Positions 1 through 8,033 of a stretch of 28,616 nt of DNA are shown one piece after another. The translations under genes were made by a program, and so were the position numbers. The first letter of the stretch is position 1; every line of letters begins with the position of its first letter. Where the stretch lies: contig CAMESA010000006.1 in the NCBI GenBank assembly GCA_945935945.1, positions 1-28,616 of the forward strand, given 5' to 3'. The notes under the pieces are model-generated. The model searched no databases and was not told the origin of the DNA. It was given only the letters and a program-made list of their open reading frames with translations. This DNA is from an uncultured Mollicutes bacterium. Lineage in GTDB: Bacteria; Bacillota_I; Bacilli_A; RFN20; CAG-826.

Positions 1-562
1 TTACACTATCTTTATAATCTTCAATAGGTTCTTTTTCTCTATCTTTAATACCTATTAATTCTACTGTATGATCTCCATCCAATCTTTTATAATGAAAATC
101 ATCTTCATCTTCCTCTAGTTCTACGGCTTCTTCTTGTCTTTTTGGAGCATCTTTGTCATCTGTAGTAATAAAATCACCACCACGAGTGTTAGGGTTACCT
201 TTCTCTCGTTCACGGTTTAATTCTGGAATATCATTTAGAAGTTTTTGGTAATACTTATGTAAAACGTTATTAGAACGCCATTTACTGAAAGCAGTACTAA
301 GCATAAGATAAGAAATAATTACCCCATCAGCGTTTGCTTCAATCCATTCCCAAACTTTTCTTTCGTATGCTTTACGTAAAATAAGACCACGTGCCTTCAT
401 TTTACGATACATGTCTTTCTTATCTGTAAATTTACCTTCAACAACCTTAAAATTGTTGTTCTTTTTATCAAGTACAACACCAATATAATCTTCATAATTG
501 TTTGATTTAGCGTGTTCTTTTATAGATATTCTTTCTAAATGTGGAAATAGTTTATTAGCCAT
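1..562 (-). CDS. Hypothetical protein, incomplete at window edge (at least 187 aa)
   Basis: The reading frame opens at the ATG on the complement of 560-562 and stays open to base 1 without a stop (the TAA at bases 1-3 is out of frame by one), so the C-terminus lies outside the window. The start follows a TAGGT-type ribosome site. The N-terminal half is basic and probably helical (MANKLFPHLERISIKEHAK, then a Trp/Lys-rich stretch around residues 75-105). From about residue 130 it becomes strongly acidic (VELEEDEDDF). I do not recognise the family. It lies two genes after the portal, where T4-like phages keep prohead core and protease genes, so a capsid-assembly role is possible but inferred from position only. 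It has its own upstream AAGTTCTA motif and hairpin, so it may begin a separate transcript. Confidence 0.75.
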   Translation of the reverse strand, partial: MANKLFPHLERISIKEHAKSNNYEDYIGVVLDKKNNNFKVVEGKFTDKKDMYRKMKARGLILRKAYERKVWEWIEANADGVIISYLMLSTAFSKWRSNNVLHKYYQKLLNDIPELNREREKGNPNTRGGDFITTDDKDAPKRQEEAVELEEDEDDFHYKRLDGDHTVELIGIKDREKEPIEDYKDSV

Positions 563-590
563 GTCGATTTACCTAGATATGTTCAATATG

Positions 591-621
591 AGTTTAGAAC
601 TTACTAATTTTGTTCTAAACT
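591..621. repeat. 10-bp inverted repeat containing two opposed GTTCTA motifs
   Basis: AGTTTAGAAC at 591-600 and GTTCTAAACT at 612-621 are perfect inverted copies separated by 11 bases. Each arm holds the recurrent GTTCTA hexamer, one in each orientation. The repeat lies in the 89-base gap upstream of the gene at 1-562. No T-run follows it on the minus strand, so a terminator is unlikely. An operator, a transcript leader hairpin or a paired promoter element are the open choices. Confidence 0.6.
595..602 (-). promoter_or_regulatory. AAGTTCTA motif, candidate phage late promoter element
   Basis: AAGTTCTA on the minus strand; the G is 38 nt from the start codon at 562. The same octamer or a near variant is found at a similar distance before several other gene groups in this window. 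Upstream of it, the complement of 625-632 reads TATAAATA, identical to the T4 late-promoter core; at about 30 nt farther out this may be chance in such AT-rich DNA. Confidence 0.4.
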
Positions 622-651
622 TTCTATTTATATTAAAAATTTTAACTTAGC

Positions 652-1014
652 TTATAAACTGCTAGATAACGACTGTATTACTTCAGGCTTTACTCGTAAA
701 ATTGATAAAATAAAAGCTTTTACATCCTGTGTTAGTTTTTTGTCAAAAATTTCTTCTATTAGTTTTAGCTTTTGGTAATCATCATCATTCAAATATGGAT
801 GTAAATCTTCTAAAAAAACATTGTCTAAAGCAAATTTACGAAGATCTATAATGTTTAAGAATTCTACTTTAGTCCTAGGTTTTCTCATTAGATACCCAAA
901 AACTTTATTCCAATTTGTAGCTTCTTCAGTTGCTTCTGTATCAACTTTAACTTTCACATTAATAGAAACTTCTGGAATCTTACGACCATCTGTAAATGGG
1001 TTAATTTTACTCAT
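652..1014 (-). CDS. Hypothetical 120-aa protein downstream of portal
   Basis: A small protein of unknown family. It starts MSKINPFTDGRKIPEV and is mostly charged and helical after residue 30. There is no signal peptide, membrane segment or recognisable motif. The start codon overlaps the stop of the preceding gene by 4 nt (ATGA) and has a very strong ribosome site, AAGGAGGAAAATTC, so translation is coupled but also efficient in its own right. It is the third gene of the portal transcript. T4-like phages place small prohead-core genes (67, 68) right after the portal; that equivalence is positional inference only. Confidence 0.7.
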   Translation of the reverse strand: MSKINPFTDGRKIPEVSINVKVKVDTEATEEATNWNKVFGYLMRKPRTKVEFLNIIDLRKFALDNVFLEDLHPYLNDDDYQKLKLIEEIFDKKLTQDVKAFILSILRVKPEVIQSLSSSL

Positions 1015-1367
1015 GAATTTTCCTCCTTATCGTATCCATATATGTCTATATGTTCACCTGTATCTAATTCTCTTTGAATATTTTTTGGATTAAAATAAAA
1101 TTTTAGACTCTGTATATAAGAAACATCTTTTGCATCAACAACTTTCACAACTTCATTGTCGAAATCTATAATGAGTTTCTTTTCTTCACTCAAAGCTTCT
1201 AAAATCTTCTTTATGTAATCCGAATCAAAATGCTGTAATAACATTACGTAGAACTTATCGTCTTTCACGGTTTCGTTGATATTTTTAAGCTTATTTTTTA
1301 ACCAAATAAGTCCCCACTTCTTTTCAACAATATAAACACCAGAGATTAGATTGTTTGTATTATTCAT
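1011..1367 (-). CDS. Hypothetical 118-aa protein overlapping the portal gene
   Basis: Unknown family. The gene begins inside the last codons of the portal gene (8-nt overlap, ATGAATAA) and ends overlapping the next gene by 4 nt, so the three are translationally coupled. The sequence starts MNNTNNLISGVYIVEKKWGL and has a mixed strand/helix look: a beta-like opening, a Lys-rich helix near residues 25-60, and a VVKVVDAKDVSYIQSL segment near 75-90. No catalytic motif is visible. Its tight coupling to the portal suggests a stoichiometric partner in head or neck assembly, as inference. Confidence 0.68.
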   Translation of the reverse strand: MNNTNNLISGVYIVEKKWGLIWLKNKLKNINETVKDDKFYVMLLQHFDSDYIKKILEALSEEKKLIIDFDNEVVKVVDAKDVSYIQSLKFYFNPKNIQRELDTGEHIDIYGYDKEENS

Positions 1368-3132
1368 TCATATAAACTTTCTTTTGACTATATACGGATT
1401 CTTTTAATGCGACAGTCTGTTCGGCACCACTTAACTTTTCATAAACATTTTTAAGTAATTTATGTAACTCATGGTTTTCTTTTAAGAATTCTTTTGAAGA
1501 TACTCTATAACCTACAACACTTTCACCCATTTCACCATCTTGTGAAGCATCTTGAGCAAAAGATTTTAACTTTTGACCTTTTAAGAATTTAGCAAGATCA
1601 GTTTTATCTGACAAAGTATTAATACTGTTAGTTGAGCAAACAAGTGAAGCAAGCTCAATTGGCATACCCATTTTAATGAGAGCTTGGAATGCGTTTATAT
1701 CAGTCATATTTGGATTAAACTCCTTAAACTTAGCAACTGTATCAACCAAACTTGCATATTTTTCAACAGTATCTGCAGAAACTTGAACTGGCTCATTCAA
1801 ACTTACTTCAATGTCTAAATTATCTACATTATATCCAGCGTGTGTCAAAATATTTTCTGTTAAACTCAAAATACCGTTCAACAACCCTTTCTTCAACGGA
1901 ATCAATGTTCTCTTCAACTTCAAATCTTGTGCAGATAAAGCTTGAGCTGTCGTAATTGTATCATCACCAACCAAATAGCCTTTTGGTAATCCAGAAGCTC
2001 TTAAAATTTTATCCAAGAAATAATCCACATCATCTGTTTCAAGTAAGCCTTGGTTTGTATTTTGAATAGTTTCGAAAGATACTTTCTTTCCATCTGCAGA
2101 TTCAGGTAATGTTAGAATAGATAATGCACCTGGAATTTTACGTCCTGCTTTGACACCTTGAGTATCTGTAAAGATTGTATTTAAATAATTAGATCTAAAT
2201 TCATTCATATATCCGTAAGAGTCTACAATATTTAAACCAGCAGGAAGTGGAACATAAAATACAATACGTTGGATCATACTTGCACGAGAAATACCTAACA
2301 AAGATTCGAGTGTAGACAGCTGATCAAATGCAGATCTCATTGACCAAAGCATTGATTTTCCATATGGTTCCGTAACATCAGAAGGCAGCAAAAAATGTGA
2401 AAATTGCCATGGCTGCCATATCTTATTATTCAGTACAGAACTTTTCGTATCAGAAACGAATGTGTTAGGTAATGTCGTAACATAGTTAATAGGATTATAA
2501 TATTCATCCGTGTTAACTCTAAAATATTGAGGATTAACAAAAGCAATTGTTAAATCTTCTAATACATCTATCTTATGAAATCCTTCAGTCTGTTCATCCG
2601 TCATCCATTTTTCAAGATATGGGTAACAAAGAGCAAAACCATAGTTACCATATTTAGCAAGATTATACGTGATCGTAGGTAATCTATCATAAATTTTATT
2701 TTTATAGAATACTCTTTGAATTAAATCTTGAGCCTTTTTGTTTGATACGGAAATGTTAAGAGGATTATCTATAAAACCTTGACCAAGAACTTCCGCTACA
2801 TAAGTATTTAAAATTAAGTCAACCTCAGCAAGGTTTTCTGTCATCAAATCAACAGTTTTATAAACAGTTAAAAGTGTTCCATAATTCGTATCGTAATGTG
2901 TATAAGTATCTAAAAAGTTATCATAAAGAGAAACATCTTTATTATCAAATTTGAAAGATGTTGGAACAGCGACATATTCACCAGATTGAGTACTACCAAT
3001 TGTAAAATTATGCTTTTTTGCTAAAGCTTTTAATCCTGCGAAACTAATACCTGGGGCACTCATAAACAATGTTCTAGTCTGTTCATCATAAGCAGAATTT
3101 TCTAACAATGTCTTAATTACACTTTTTGCCAT
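1360..3132 (-). CDS. Portal vertex protein, T4 gp20-like
   Basis: A 590-aa protein of portal size (T4 gp20 is 524 aa). Portals form the dodecameric ring at one capsid vertex, nucleate head assembly and serve as the DNA channel. The sequence shows the expected order: a helical N-terminal wing with an aromatic LSLYDNFLDTYTHYD segment; a central alpha/beta region with the hydrophobic QFSHFLLPSDVTEPYGKSML stretch, typical of the gp20 class; then DVDYFLDKILRASGLPKGYL (about residues 380-400), resembling the conserved gp20 segment before the stem and crown; then a helical C-terminal region. The start follows AAAAGGTATAGAG. A GTTCTA motif lies 42 nt upstream. The call rests on remembered family features, not on a search. 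Confidence 0.8.
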   Translation of the reverse strand: MAKSVIKTLLENSAYDEQTRTLFMSAPGISFAGLKALAKKHNFTIGSTQSGEYVAVPTSFKFDNKDVSLYDNFLDTYTHYDTNYGTLLTVYKTVDLMTENLAEVDLILNTYVAEVLGQGFIDNPLNISVSNKKAQDLIQRVFYKNKIYDRLPTITYNLAKYGNYGFALCYPYLEKWMTDEQTEGFHKIDVLEDLTIAFVNPQYFRVNTDEYYNPINYVTTLPNTFVSDTKSSVLNNKIWQPWQFSHFLLPSDVTEPYGKSMLWSMRSAFDQLSTLESLLGISRASMIQRIVFYVPLPAGLNIVDSYGYMNEFRSNYLNTIFTDTQGVKAGRKIPGALSILTLPESADGKKVSFETIQNTNQGLLETDDVDYFLDKILRASGLPKGYLVGDDTITTAQALSAQDLKLKRTLIPLKKGLLNGILSLTENILTHAGYNVDNLDIEVSLNEPVQVSADTVEKYASLVDTVAKFKEFNPNMTDINAFQALIKMGMPIELASLVCSTNSINTLSDKTDLAKFLKGQKLKSFAQDASQDGEMGESVVGYRVSSKEFLKENHELHKLLKNVYEKLSGAEQTVALKESVYSQKKVYMNE

Positions 3133-3168
3133 CTCTATACCTTTTTACGTTATTTTAACATTACCCTA

Positions 3169-3176
3169 TAGAACTA
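3169..3176 (-). promoter_or_regulatory. TAGTTCTA motif upstream of portal gene
   Basis: Minus-strand TAGTTCTA, a one-base variant of the recurrent AAGTTCTA. The G is 42 nt from the portal start codon, inside the 60-base gap between the portal gene and the preceding gene. It is a candidate late promoter for the portal transcript by analogy with the other copies. Confidence 0.38.
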
Positions 3177-3192
3177 GATTTTTCTTTAACAA

Positions 3193-3654
3193 TTATTCCC
3201 ATTTCAAGTTCACAAGTACATCAAAATCATTATGACCAACATCATCTTGACAACTAATTTTCCCAGATTTATAGCACAATAAAATTAAACCAATCGAATA
3301 GTTTCCTGATAAAACTTGTTCAATTGGTGCAACTATTTGTATACCTGTACTTGGTTTAAACTTAAACTTTGACCATCTGTTGTATACCAAACGGCTTGAA
3401 ACAAAACAAAGTACTGGTAATTCATCACTCCACTCTTCTTGAACCTCAACATTGATGACAATCCCAGAAGAAGTATTTTCTACAGAATTTACTTTTAACA
3501 CATCACCTCTAGCAAAACTTTTGTCAGAAATAATGCGTACAAGTTTACTTCTCATCCAATAATCAAATGAGTGCTTATTGTCTATTTCGTTTTTTGAAGA
3601 TGCGTAATATGAGATACACAAAAAAGGGAACGTTAAAGGATTTTTTGTTTTCAT
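3193..3654 (-). CDS. Hypothetical 153-aa protein, probable virion component
   Basis: Unrecognised. It starts MKTKNPLTFPFLCISYYASS after an AAAGGAATC ribosome site and ends with VLVNLKWE. The middle (about residues 45-110) is beta-rich, with alternating hydrophobic residues (IVINVEVQEEW, LPVLCFVSSRLVYN), and the C-terminal third has a hydrophobic strand, YSIGLILLCY. No lipoprotein or signal sequence is evident: the opening lacks the required basic residues plus long hydrophobic core. It is the last gene of the structural set running down from 5950, directly before the portal, which suggests a neck, connector or decoration role by position only. Confidence 0.62.
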   Translation of the reverse strand: MKTKNPLTFPFLCISYYASSKNEIDNKHSFDYWMRSKLVRIISDKSFARGDVLKVNSVENTSSGIVINVEVQEEWSDELPVLCFVSSRLVYNRWSKFKFKPSTGIQIVAPIEQVLSGNYSIGLILLCYKSGKISCQDDVGHNDFDVLVNLKWE

Positions 3655-3676
3655 AGATTAGATTCCTTTATTAAAA

Positions 3677-3865
3677 TTAGTCAAACAAAACCATTTTCAC
3701 TTCAATTTGTCCAGATTCCGTCAATTTTGCAACTAACTTCTTAGTTTCATTGATTCTTCTTACGATTTCACATTCATCAAGAGTTTTTAATTCTTCCTCT
3801 GTGATAAACTCATTCATAATCTTTTTTGTTGATTCTGTAAGTAAAATTTTTTCTTTATTTTCCAT
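3677..3865 (-). CDS. Small hypothetical protein, 62 aa
   Basis: A short, charged, helical protein beginning MENKEKILLTESTKKIMNEF and ending with a short strand, QIEVKMVLFD. It lies 17 nt after the preceding gene and 22 nt before the next, and has a good ribosome site (TAGGAGAAAATAGAT). The good site, the fit into the gap and the same strand as both neighbours make it a real gene rather than a chance frame. No family is recognised. A helical peptide of this size could be a small assembly factor, but nothing in the sequence shows that. Confidence 0.6.
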   Translation of the reverse strand: MENKEKILLTESTKKIMNEFITEEELKTLDECEIVRRINETKKLVAKLTESGQIEVKMVLFD

Positions 3866-3882
3866 ATCTATTTTCTCCTAGA

Positions 3883-4353
3883 TTAGCGGTTTGATAGTTT
3901 TATTTCTATAGCATTTGCATTTAATGTTACTTTTTCACCTTTTTTAACAGTTTCTTCTGGTAATAACGGTAACACAGCAACAAGTTCGTAGTCATATTTA
4001 TTATTAATAGCAAAATTTATATTCTCTTTGCGATAATATAAGCCGATATATTTAATTGTATCTGATTCACTTGTCCAATCAACAGTAGCTTTTGGCCATT
4101 CTAAAGCACTTGAGTTTCTCAAAATACCATTTATCGGTTCATCAAACAAAACTGGATTTTCCAAAATAGTAAAACCTTTTGATACAGGTTCTTTTGAAAA
4201 GCTAAAGCTATTCTCATCAAACTCAATACCTAAACCAGCATATACACTATAATCAGCATAAGCTAAATTAGGCATTCCGAATTCGCTGTTCAAAATACGA
4301 TTTACAAAAGAAGGTGATAATTCAAAATTTACTGTATCTGTCATTTTATTCAT
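3883..4353 (-). CDS. Putative structural protein, paralogue of the preceding gene (156 aa)
   Basis: This resembles the upstream 151-aa product along its whole length: an N-terminal helix ending in a fibre-like YADYSVYAGLGIEF (compare SKYVYVGLGLE), a central W..S.SDTIKYIGLYY (compare DWTPDQKPVTMVGIFD) and a C-terminal KKGEKVTLNANAIEIKL (compare IKAGETIFLAEGSLNLTL). The all-beta ending, with a strand, a KxGE turn and two strands, is common in small phage tail or head decoration proteins. The gene overlaps its neighbour by 8 nt. A second ATG at 4342-4344, one base after the upstream stop and preceded by GGATGA, is an equally plausible start and would give 153 aa. Confidence 0.62.
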   Translation of the reverse strand: MNKMTDTVNFELSPSFVNRILNSEFGMPNLAYADYSVYAGLGIEFDENSFSFSKEPVSKGFTILENPVLFDEPINGILRNSSALEWPKATVDWTSESDTIKYIGLYYRKENINFAINNKYDYELVAVLPLLPEETVKKGEKVTLNANAIEIKLSNR

Positions 4354-4801
4354 CCGTCAATGTTAAATTAAGAGAACCTTCTGCTAAAAAGATTGTTTCA
4401 CCTGCTTTAATTGTAACAATATCAGGTAACTTCAAAACAATTAAAGGTTCAATCATATTTCCATTTTCATCTTGGTAATCTAAAGTATCAAAAATACCAA
4501 CCATCGTAACTGGTTTTTGATCAGGAGTCCAATCTTCACCAGCTGTATTGAAACTGATCTCATTTAAATTTGAAATTATTCCATCAACAGCTTCGCCAAA
4601 TACAGCTCTTGCTCTTCTATAATTCCCAAGAGGTTTTCCATCGAACACCTCTGTAAAACATTCTGTATTAATCAATGCTCCTTCTTGCTCTAAACCTAAA
4701 CCAACATAAACATACTTACTCTTCAATGTTGGTTTTTCCAATCCAAAATATGTTTTTAGGATTGTATTCATGTAATTTGTTTGTAAACCATAAATAGCCA
4801 T
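4346..4801 (-). CDS. Putative structural protein, first of a paralogous pair (151 aa)
   Basis: Beta-rich small protein starting MAIYGLQTNYMNTILKTYFG after an AGAGGAA ribosome site. Key segments are YVYVGLGLEQEG (residues ~30-42), GEAVDGIISNLNEISF (~70-85), PVTMVGIFDTLDYQDENGN (~97-115) and VTIKAGETIFLAEGSLNLTL (~128-148). The layout of hypothetical strand, VGIFD-type turn, then KAGETI and a final beta hairpin recalls small tail or neck proteins of many phages in which this C-terminal pattern recurs. I cannot name the family. Tandem duplication with the next gene is evident. It lies between a 377-aa presumptive structural gene and the portal. Confidence 0.62.
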   Translation of the reverse strand: MAIYGLQTNYMNTILKTYFGLEKPTLKSKYVYVGLGLEQEGALINTECFTEVFDGKPLGNYRRARAVFGEAVDGIISNLNEISFNTAGEDWTPDQKPVTMVGIFDTLDYQDENGNMIEPLIVLKLPDIVTIKAGETIFLAEGSLNLTLTDE

Positions 4802-4816
4802 TTGTATTCCTCTATA

Positions 4817-5950
4817 TTATATAAGAACTGAAATTGCGATACGTTTTGCTGAAAATTTTGTAATTTTATTTTGTGGATAAATATATTTAGGATTAGATAC
4901 CTTTGGCGTTAAAATAGTTTCTTGATATGTGTAATTATTAATATCTATACAATTTATATTCAGTACAGCATCTGCAAGCTTAACTTGTAAAACACCATCT
5001 TTTCCAAACAATGTATAACCTCTTTCTATATTATACTTAAATCCAATTATCTCACCATTATTACCAGCTTCTGTGATTTTCATAATCAAAGGTACTTTAA
5101 TATTTTCTTCATCATCGATTATCACATATAACTGATTTCCATCATCATCATAAAGTTCGTATTCATCATCAACAGCAAAACCTGTACCTGCATTCACAAG
5201 ATTCTGGTTTCTATTGTCATAATAAACAGGTATTCTAACATATTCAGCATACTCACTATCGTGTGTAACTTGCTCATAGGTTTCATCATATCTTTTTCCG
5301 ATAACCATTTTAGTACGAGGTATGCCATCTCTCAAAAACCAAATAATACCTTGAGCTCTAACATCTTCAATTTTTACAGGTATTTCAATGTTACTATCAA
5401 ACCAAAATTCAGATAGGTAACTAGGATTTGTACTATTATAAGTTTCCTTTCTTGCAGGTACACAATCAGCAATCTGTGAATATGTTTTACTTCCACTTAA
5501 TTGCTTCATTTGTGTACTTAAAACAACCCACTCACGAGCTATTTTATTTTCGTAGGCATCATGTTCACTTAAAATGATACGTGAATCCCTTGGAAGATAT
5601 AATTTTGATGGCAAAAGTACCTCCAATGGGTAAACTCCAGTTGTTCCATCGGCAGTCATACCTTCATCAGAAACATTGATTCTATAATCATTAAATTTAG
5701 GTACAACAGTTTCAACAACATCGATCCATTCAGTGTTTACATGATTCGAGTACTCATCCACATTATTAGAAACGATTTTACCATCTTTCGCAGGCATACG
5801 AATCAATACTTTGATTCCCCAGTTTGAGAATAAAGCTTCATCACGTAACGCCGCTAACAGCTCAATAGATTCGTTTATATAAGCATCTCTAAGATTATAA
5901 GACGAAAAATCTGTTTCTTGCAATGTCGATTTAGAAGAACTTTTTGCCAT
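4817..5950 (-). CDS. Putative virion structural protein, 377 aa
   Basis: First gene of the transcript that starts after the GroEL terminator. It has a helical N-terminus (about 1-45), then a long, mainly beta region with the motifs SNWGIKVLIRMPAKDG, VYPLEVLLPSKLYLPRDSR and AREWVVLSTQMKQL, and an acidic segment around residues 255-280 (DDEYELYDDDGNQLYVIIDD). The C-terminus ends in a strand, KRIAISVLI. There are no enzyme motifs, signal peptide or membrane span. Size and beta content fit a neck, baseplate or head-completion protein, but I do not recognise a family. The ribosome site is weak (TTGGATAATT) and a GTTCTA motif lies 35 nt upstream. Confidence 0.65.
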   Translation of the reverse strand: MAKSSSKSTLQETDFSSYNLRDAYINESIELLAALRDEALFSNWGIKVLIRMPAKDGKIVSNNVDEYSNHVNTEWIDVVETVVPKFNDYRINVSDEGMTADGTTGVYPLEVLLPSKLYLPRDSRIILSEHDAYENKIAREWVVLSTQMKQLSGSKTYSQIADCVPARKETYNSTNPSYLSEFWFDSNIEIPVKIEDVRAQGIIWFLRDGIPRTKMVIGKRYDETYEQVTHDSEYAEYVRIPVYYDNRNQNLVNAGTGFAVDDEYELYDDDGNQLYVIIDDEENIKVPLIMKITEAGNNGEIIGFKYNIERGYTLFGKDGVLQVKLADAVLNINCIDINNYTYQETILTPKVSNPKYIYPQNKITKFSAKRIAISVLI

Positions 5951-5979
5951 TTGAATTATCCAATTTTCAACTTAACATA

Positions 5980-5987
5980 TAGAACTT
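5980..5987 (-). promoter_or_regulatory. AAGTTCTA motif upstream of the 377-aa gene
   Basis: An exact copy of the recurrent octamer on the minus strand, 35 nt before the start codon at 5950 and just downstream of the GroEL terminator. A terminator followed at once by this motif is what one expects where one transcript ends and another begins. Confidence 0.42.
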
Positions 5988-6021
5988 AAAAACTAAGGAT
6001 ATTTATTGAAAAAGTGATTAA

Positions 6022-6061
6022 ACAAAGAAAAAGGCCAACTGCTTTTACGCAATTGACCTTT
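6022..6061 (-). terminator. Rho-independent terminator of the groES-groEL transcript
   Basis: On the minus strand AAAGGTCAATTG (6061-6050) pairs with CAGTTGGCCTTT (6041-6030): 12 pairs including two G-U, with an 8-base loop. It is followed by TTCTTTG within a T-rich run (6029-6022). It begins 24 nt after the GroEL stop. This is the strongest terminator in the minus-strand block. Confidence 0.85.
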
Positions 6062-6084
6062 GACCAGGATATACATGAAATACT

Positions 6085-7734
6085 CTACATCATTCCACCA
6101 GGCATCATATTCAGAGAAACACCTTTGTTCTCTTCCTTGTCTGTTGTAATGATAACGTTAGAAGTTAAAACAACAGAAGCAATTGAAGTAGCAGCATAGA
6201 TACTTCCTGTTACAACCTTTACAGGATCTATAATACCAGCTTCAATCATATTTTTAACTTCAAGATTCCGTGCATCATAGCCAATATTAACATCTTTAGT
6301 TCCTAACACTTTATTCATAGTAGACTCAGGATCAACACCAGCGTTTTCAAGAATAACACGGAAAGGTGCCTTCAATGCTCTAGCCACAATTTCAACACCA
6401 AGTTTTTCATCATTGTTTGAGCATTGAACATTCCCTTGGACAGTTTCTGAAAGGTGAAGTAATGTTGTACCACCTCCAGGTAAATATCCACTTTGAAGAG
6501 CAGATTTAACAGCCCATTGAGCATCATCTAATCTGTCTTTCAATTCTTTAATTTCTTCTTCAGATGATCCACCAACCTTAATTACGGCTACACCAGTTGT
6601 CAAAGCAGCAATACGTTTACCAATCTTTTCTTTTTCAAATGTATCATTCTCTTTAAGATTGTCCATAACACCTTGAAGACTATCAACTCTTTGTTTAACC
6701 TGTTCTGGATCTCCCATACCACCACGAATAATGGTTTCATCTTTCTTGATGATAATTTTTTCACAAGAACCAAAGTCTACAGGAGACATAATCTCAAGTT
6801 TCTTACCAAGTGGATCATCAGCAACACAACCACCCAAATAAACGGCCATATCACGCAACAAATCCAATCTACGGTCACCATAACCAGGAGCTTCTACACA
6901 AGCAATTTTAAGTTGACCACCACTACGAATGATGTTCATAGCTAAAGCTTGTGTTACACTTGAATCAAAACTTTCAGCAATGATAACAATAGGAGTACCA
7001 GTTGAACTTATATTCTGAATAACTTCTACCAAACTAGCAAAGTTTGTAATCTTTGATTCACATAACAAGATTTTTGGATTTTCATATTCAACTGTTTGAT
7101 CAGTTGGATTATTTACAAAAAACTGAGATGTCCAACCTTTATCAAAAGTCATACCTTCTTTAAATTCAAGATGGATATCACGATCTTTTGTTTCTTCAAC
7201 TTGGACAATGCCATCTTTTCCAACCTTCTGATAAGCTTCCGCAACAACTGTACCCAACTTTTCATCACCATTTGCAGAGACTGTTGCAATGTTAATCAAG
7301 TCTTCATCCGTTTTTACTTCTGTACCTAACGAAACAAGTTTCTCAACAATATAGTCTCTTGCTTTTTCAATACCATGACGAACTGCAGTACGATTTACTT
7401 TAGCATCACTCAATTCGATCTGGCGAACACCTGTGTTTACAATGGCATTACCAAGTACACAAGCTGTAGTCGTACCATCACCAACAGAATCAAGCTGTTT
7501 TTTACTAATATTGATTGCTAATTCAGCACCTAATCTAACTTTTTCATCTTTAGGATCAATTTGCTTAGCAACAGTAACACCATCTTTTGTGATAACTACT
7601 GGTTTGTCCTTTTCTTGAAAAACAACAGTACTACCAGCAGGACCCAATGTACTTCCAACAGCCTTACTAACTAAATTAAGACCAGTTACTAAAGCATCTT
7701 GAGCTTCTTTGCTAAAACTTGCACTTGTTGACAT
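6085..7734 (-). CDS. groEL: Chaperonin GroEL (Hsp60), phage-encoded
   Basis: A full-length 549-aa group I chaperonin (E. coli GroEL is 548). It forms a barrel that folds proteins with ATP and a GroES-type lid. Visible features: TLGPAGSTVV near residue 30 (usual TLGPKGRNV, with the usual Lys changed to Ala), TKDGVTVAK with Asp51, VGDGTTTACVLG with Asp86, Asp404 in RLDDAQWAV (equivalents of E. coli Asp52, Asp87 and Asp398), PGGGTTLLHLS near 420, and a C-terminal MMPGGMM tail like the usual GGM ending. The apical segment NFASLVEVIQNIS is conserved. All ATPase residues are present, so it should be active. It starts 3 nt after the groES stop behind AGAAGGAGAA. The likely client is the capsid protein or another virion protein (inference). 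Confidence 0.97.
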   Translation of the reverse strand: MSTSASFSKEAQDALVTGLNLVSKAVGSTLGPAGSTVVFQEKDKPVVITKDGVTVAKQIDPKDEKVRLGAELAINISKKQLDSVGDGTTTACVLGNAIVNTGVRQIELSDAKVNRTAVRHGIEKARDYIVEKLVSLGTEVKTDEDLINIATVSANGDEKLGTVVAEAYQKVGKDGIVQVEETKDRDIHLEFKEGMTFDKGWTSQFFVNNPTDQTVEYENPKILLCESKITNFASLVEVIQNISSTGTPIVIIAESFDSSVTQALAMNIIRSGGQLKIACVEAPGYGDRRLDLLRDMAVYLGGCVADDPLGKKLEIMSPVDFGSCEKIIIKKDETIIRGGMGDPEQVKQRVDSLQGVMDNLKENDTFEKEKIGKRIAALTTGVAVIKVGGSSEEEIKELKDRLDDAQWAVKSALQSGYLPGGGTTLLHLSETVQGNVQCSNNDEKLGVEIVARALKAPFRVILENAGVDPESTMNKVLGTKDVNIGYDARNLEVKNMIEAGIIDPVKVVTGSIYAATSIASVVLTSNVIITTDKEENKGVSLNMMPGGMM

Positions 7735-7737
7735 ATG

Positions 7738-8031
7738 TTATTCTCCTTCTCTTTCAACAGCAACAATATCGTTTACCATAACACGAATAAGCTTTTCACC
7801 ATTCAAAGTAACTTTTGTACCAGCAACCTTTGGAAACGCAACAATATTACCAACTATAATAGAATTTCCAATATAACTACCGTTTTCGTAATATCCACTG
7901 TCAATAGAAACGACTTCTCCGATTGTGAAATCAACATTTACTGAATCTGGAATAACAAATCCGCCTACAACGTTTTCTTGTTCAATTTCTTTTACAAAAA
8001 CATTTTTACCAACTGCGTAAAATTTTTTCAT
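7738..8031 (-). CDS. groES: Co-chaperonin GroES, phage-encoded
   Basis: 97 aa, the same length as bacterial GroES (T4 gp31 is 111 aa). The protein is a heptameric lid for GroEL. It starts MKKFYAVGKNVFVKEIEQ; the mobile-loop region ENVVGGFVIPDSV (about residues 19-31) matches the GroES loop with its GG(I/F)V core. It continues with a beta-barrel pattern including IGEVVSIDSG and GDIVAF-like segments (VGNIVAFPK), and ends EKLIRVMVNDIVAV, like the bacterial ending. It lies directly before groEL in the standard bacterial order and 2 nt after the redox gene, with an AGAGGAAAATTAAAC ribosome site. It is closer to bacterial GroES than to T4 gp31, judging by length and by the absence of the gp31 insertion (remembered family features). 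Confidence 0.94.
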   Translation of the reverse strand: MKKFYAVGKNVFVKEIEQENVVGGFVIPDSVNVDFTIGEVVSIDSGYYENGSYIGNSIIVGNIVAFPKVAGTKVTLNGEKLIRVMVNDIVAVEREGE

Positions 8032-8033
8032 GT

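Noticed and set aside
625..632. TATAAATA identical to the T4 late-promoter core
   Set aside because: It occurs only once at a suitable place, and similar strings arise easily in this AT-rich DNA. The other gene groups lack it, so it is noted but not called a separate promoter.
6673..6945. Plus-strand open frame opposite groEL
   Set aside because: It lies wholly antisense to a highly conserved gene, has no ribosome site and its product is low-complexity Thr/Asn-rich; it is a shadow of groEL codon use.
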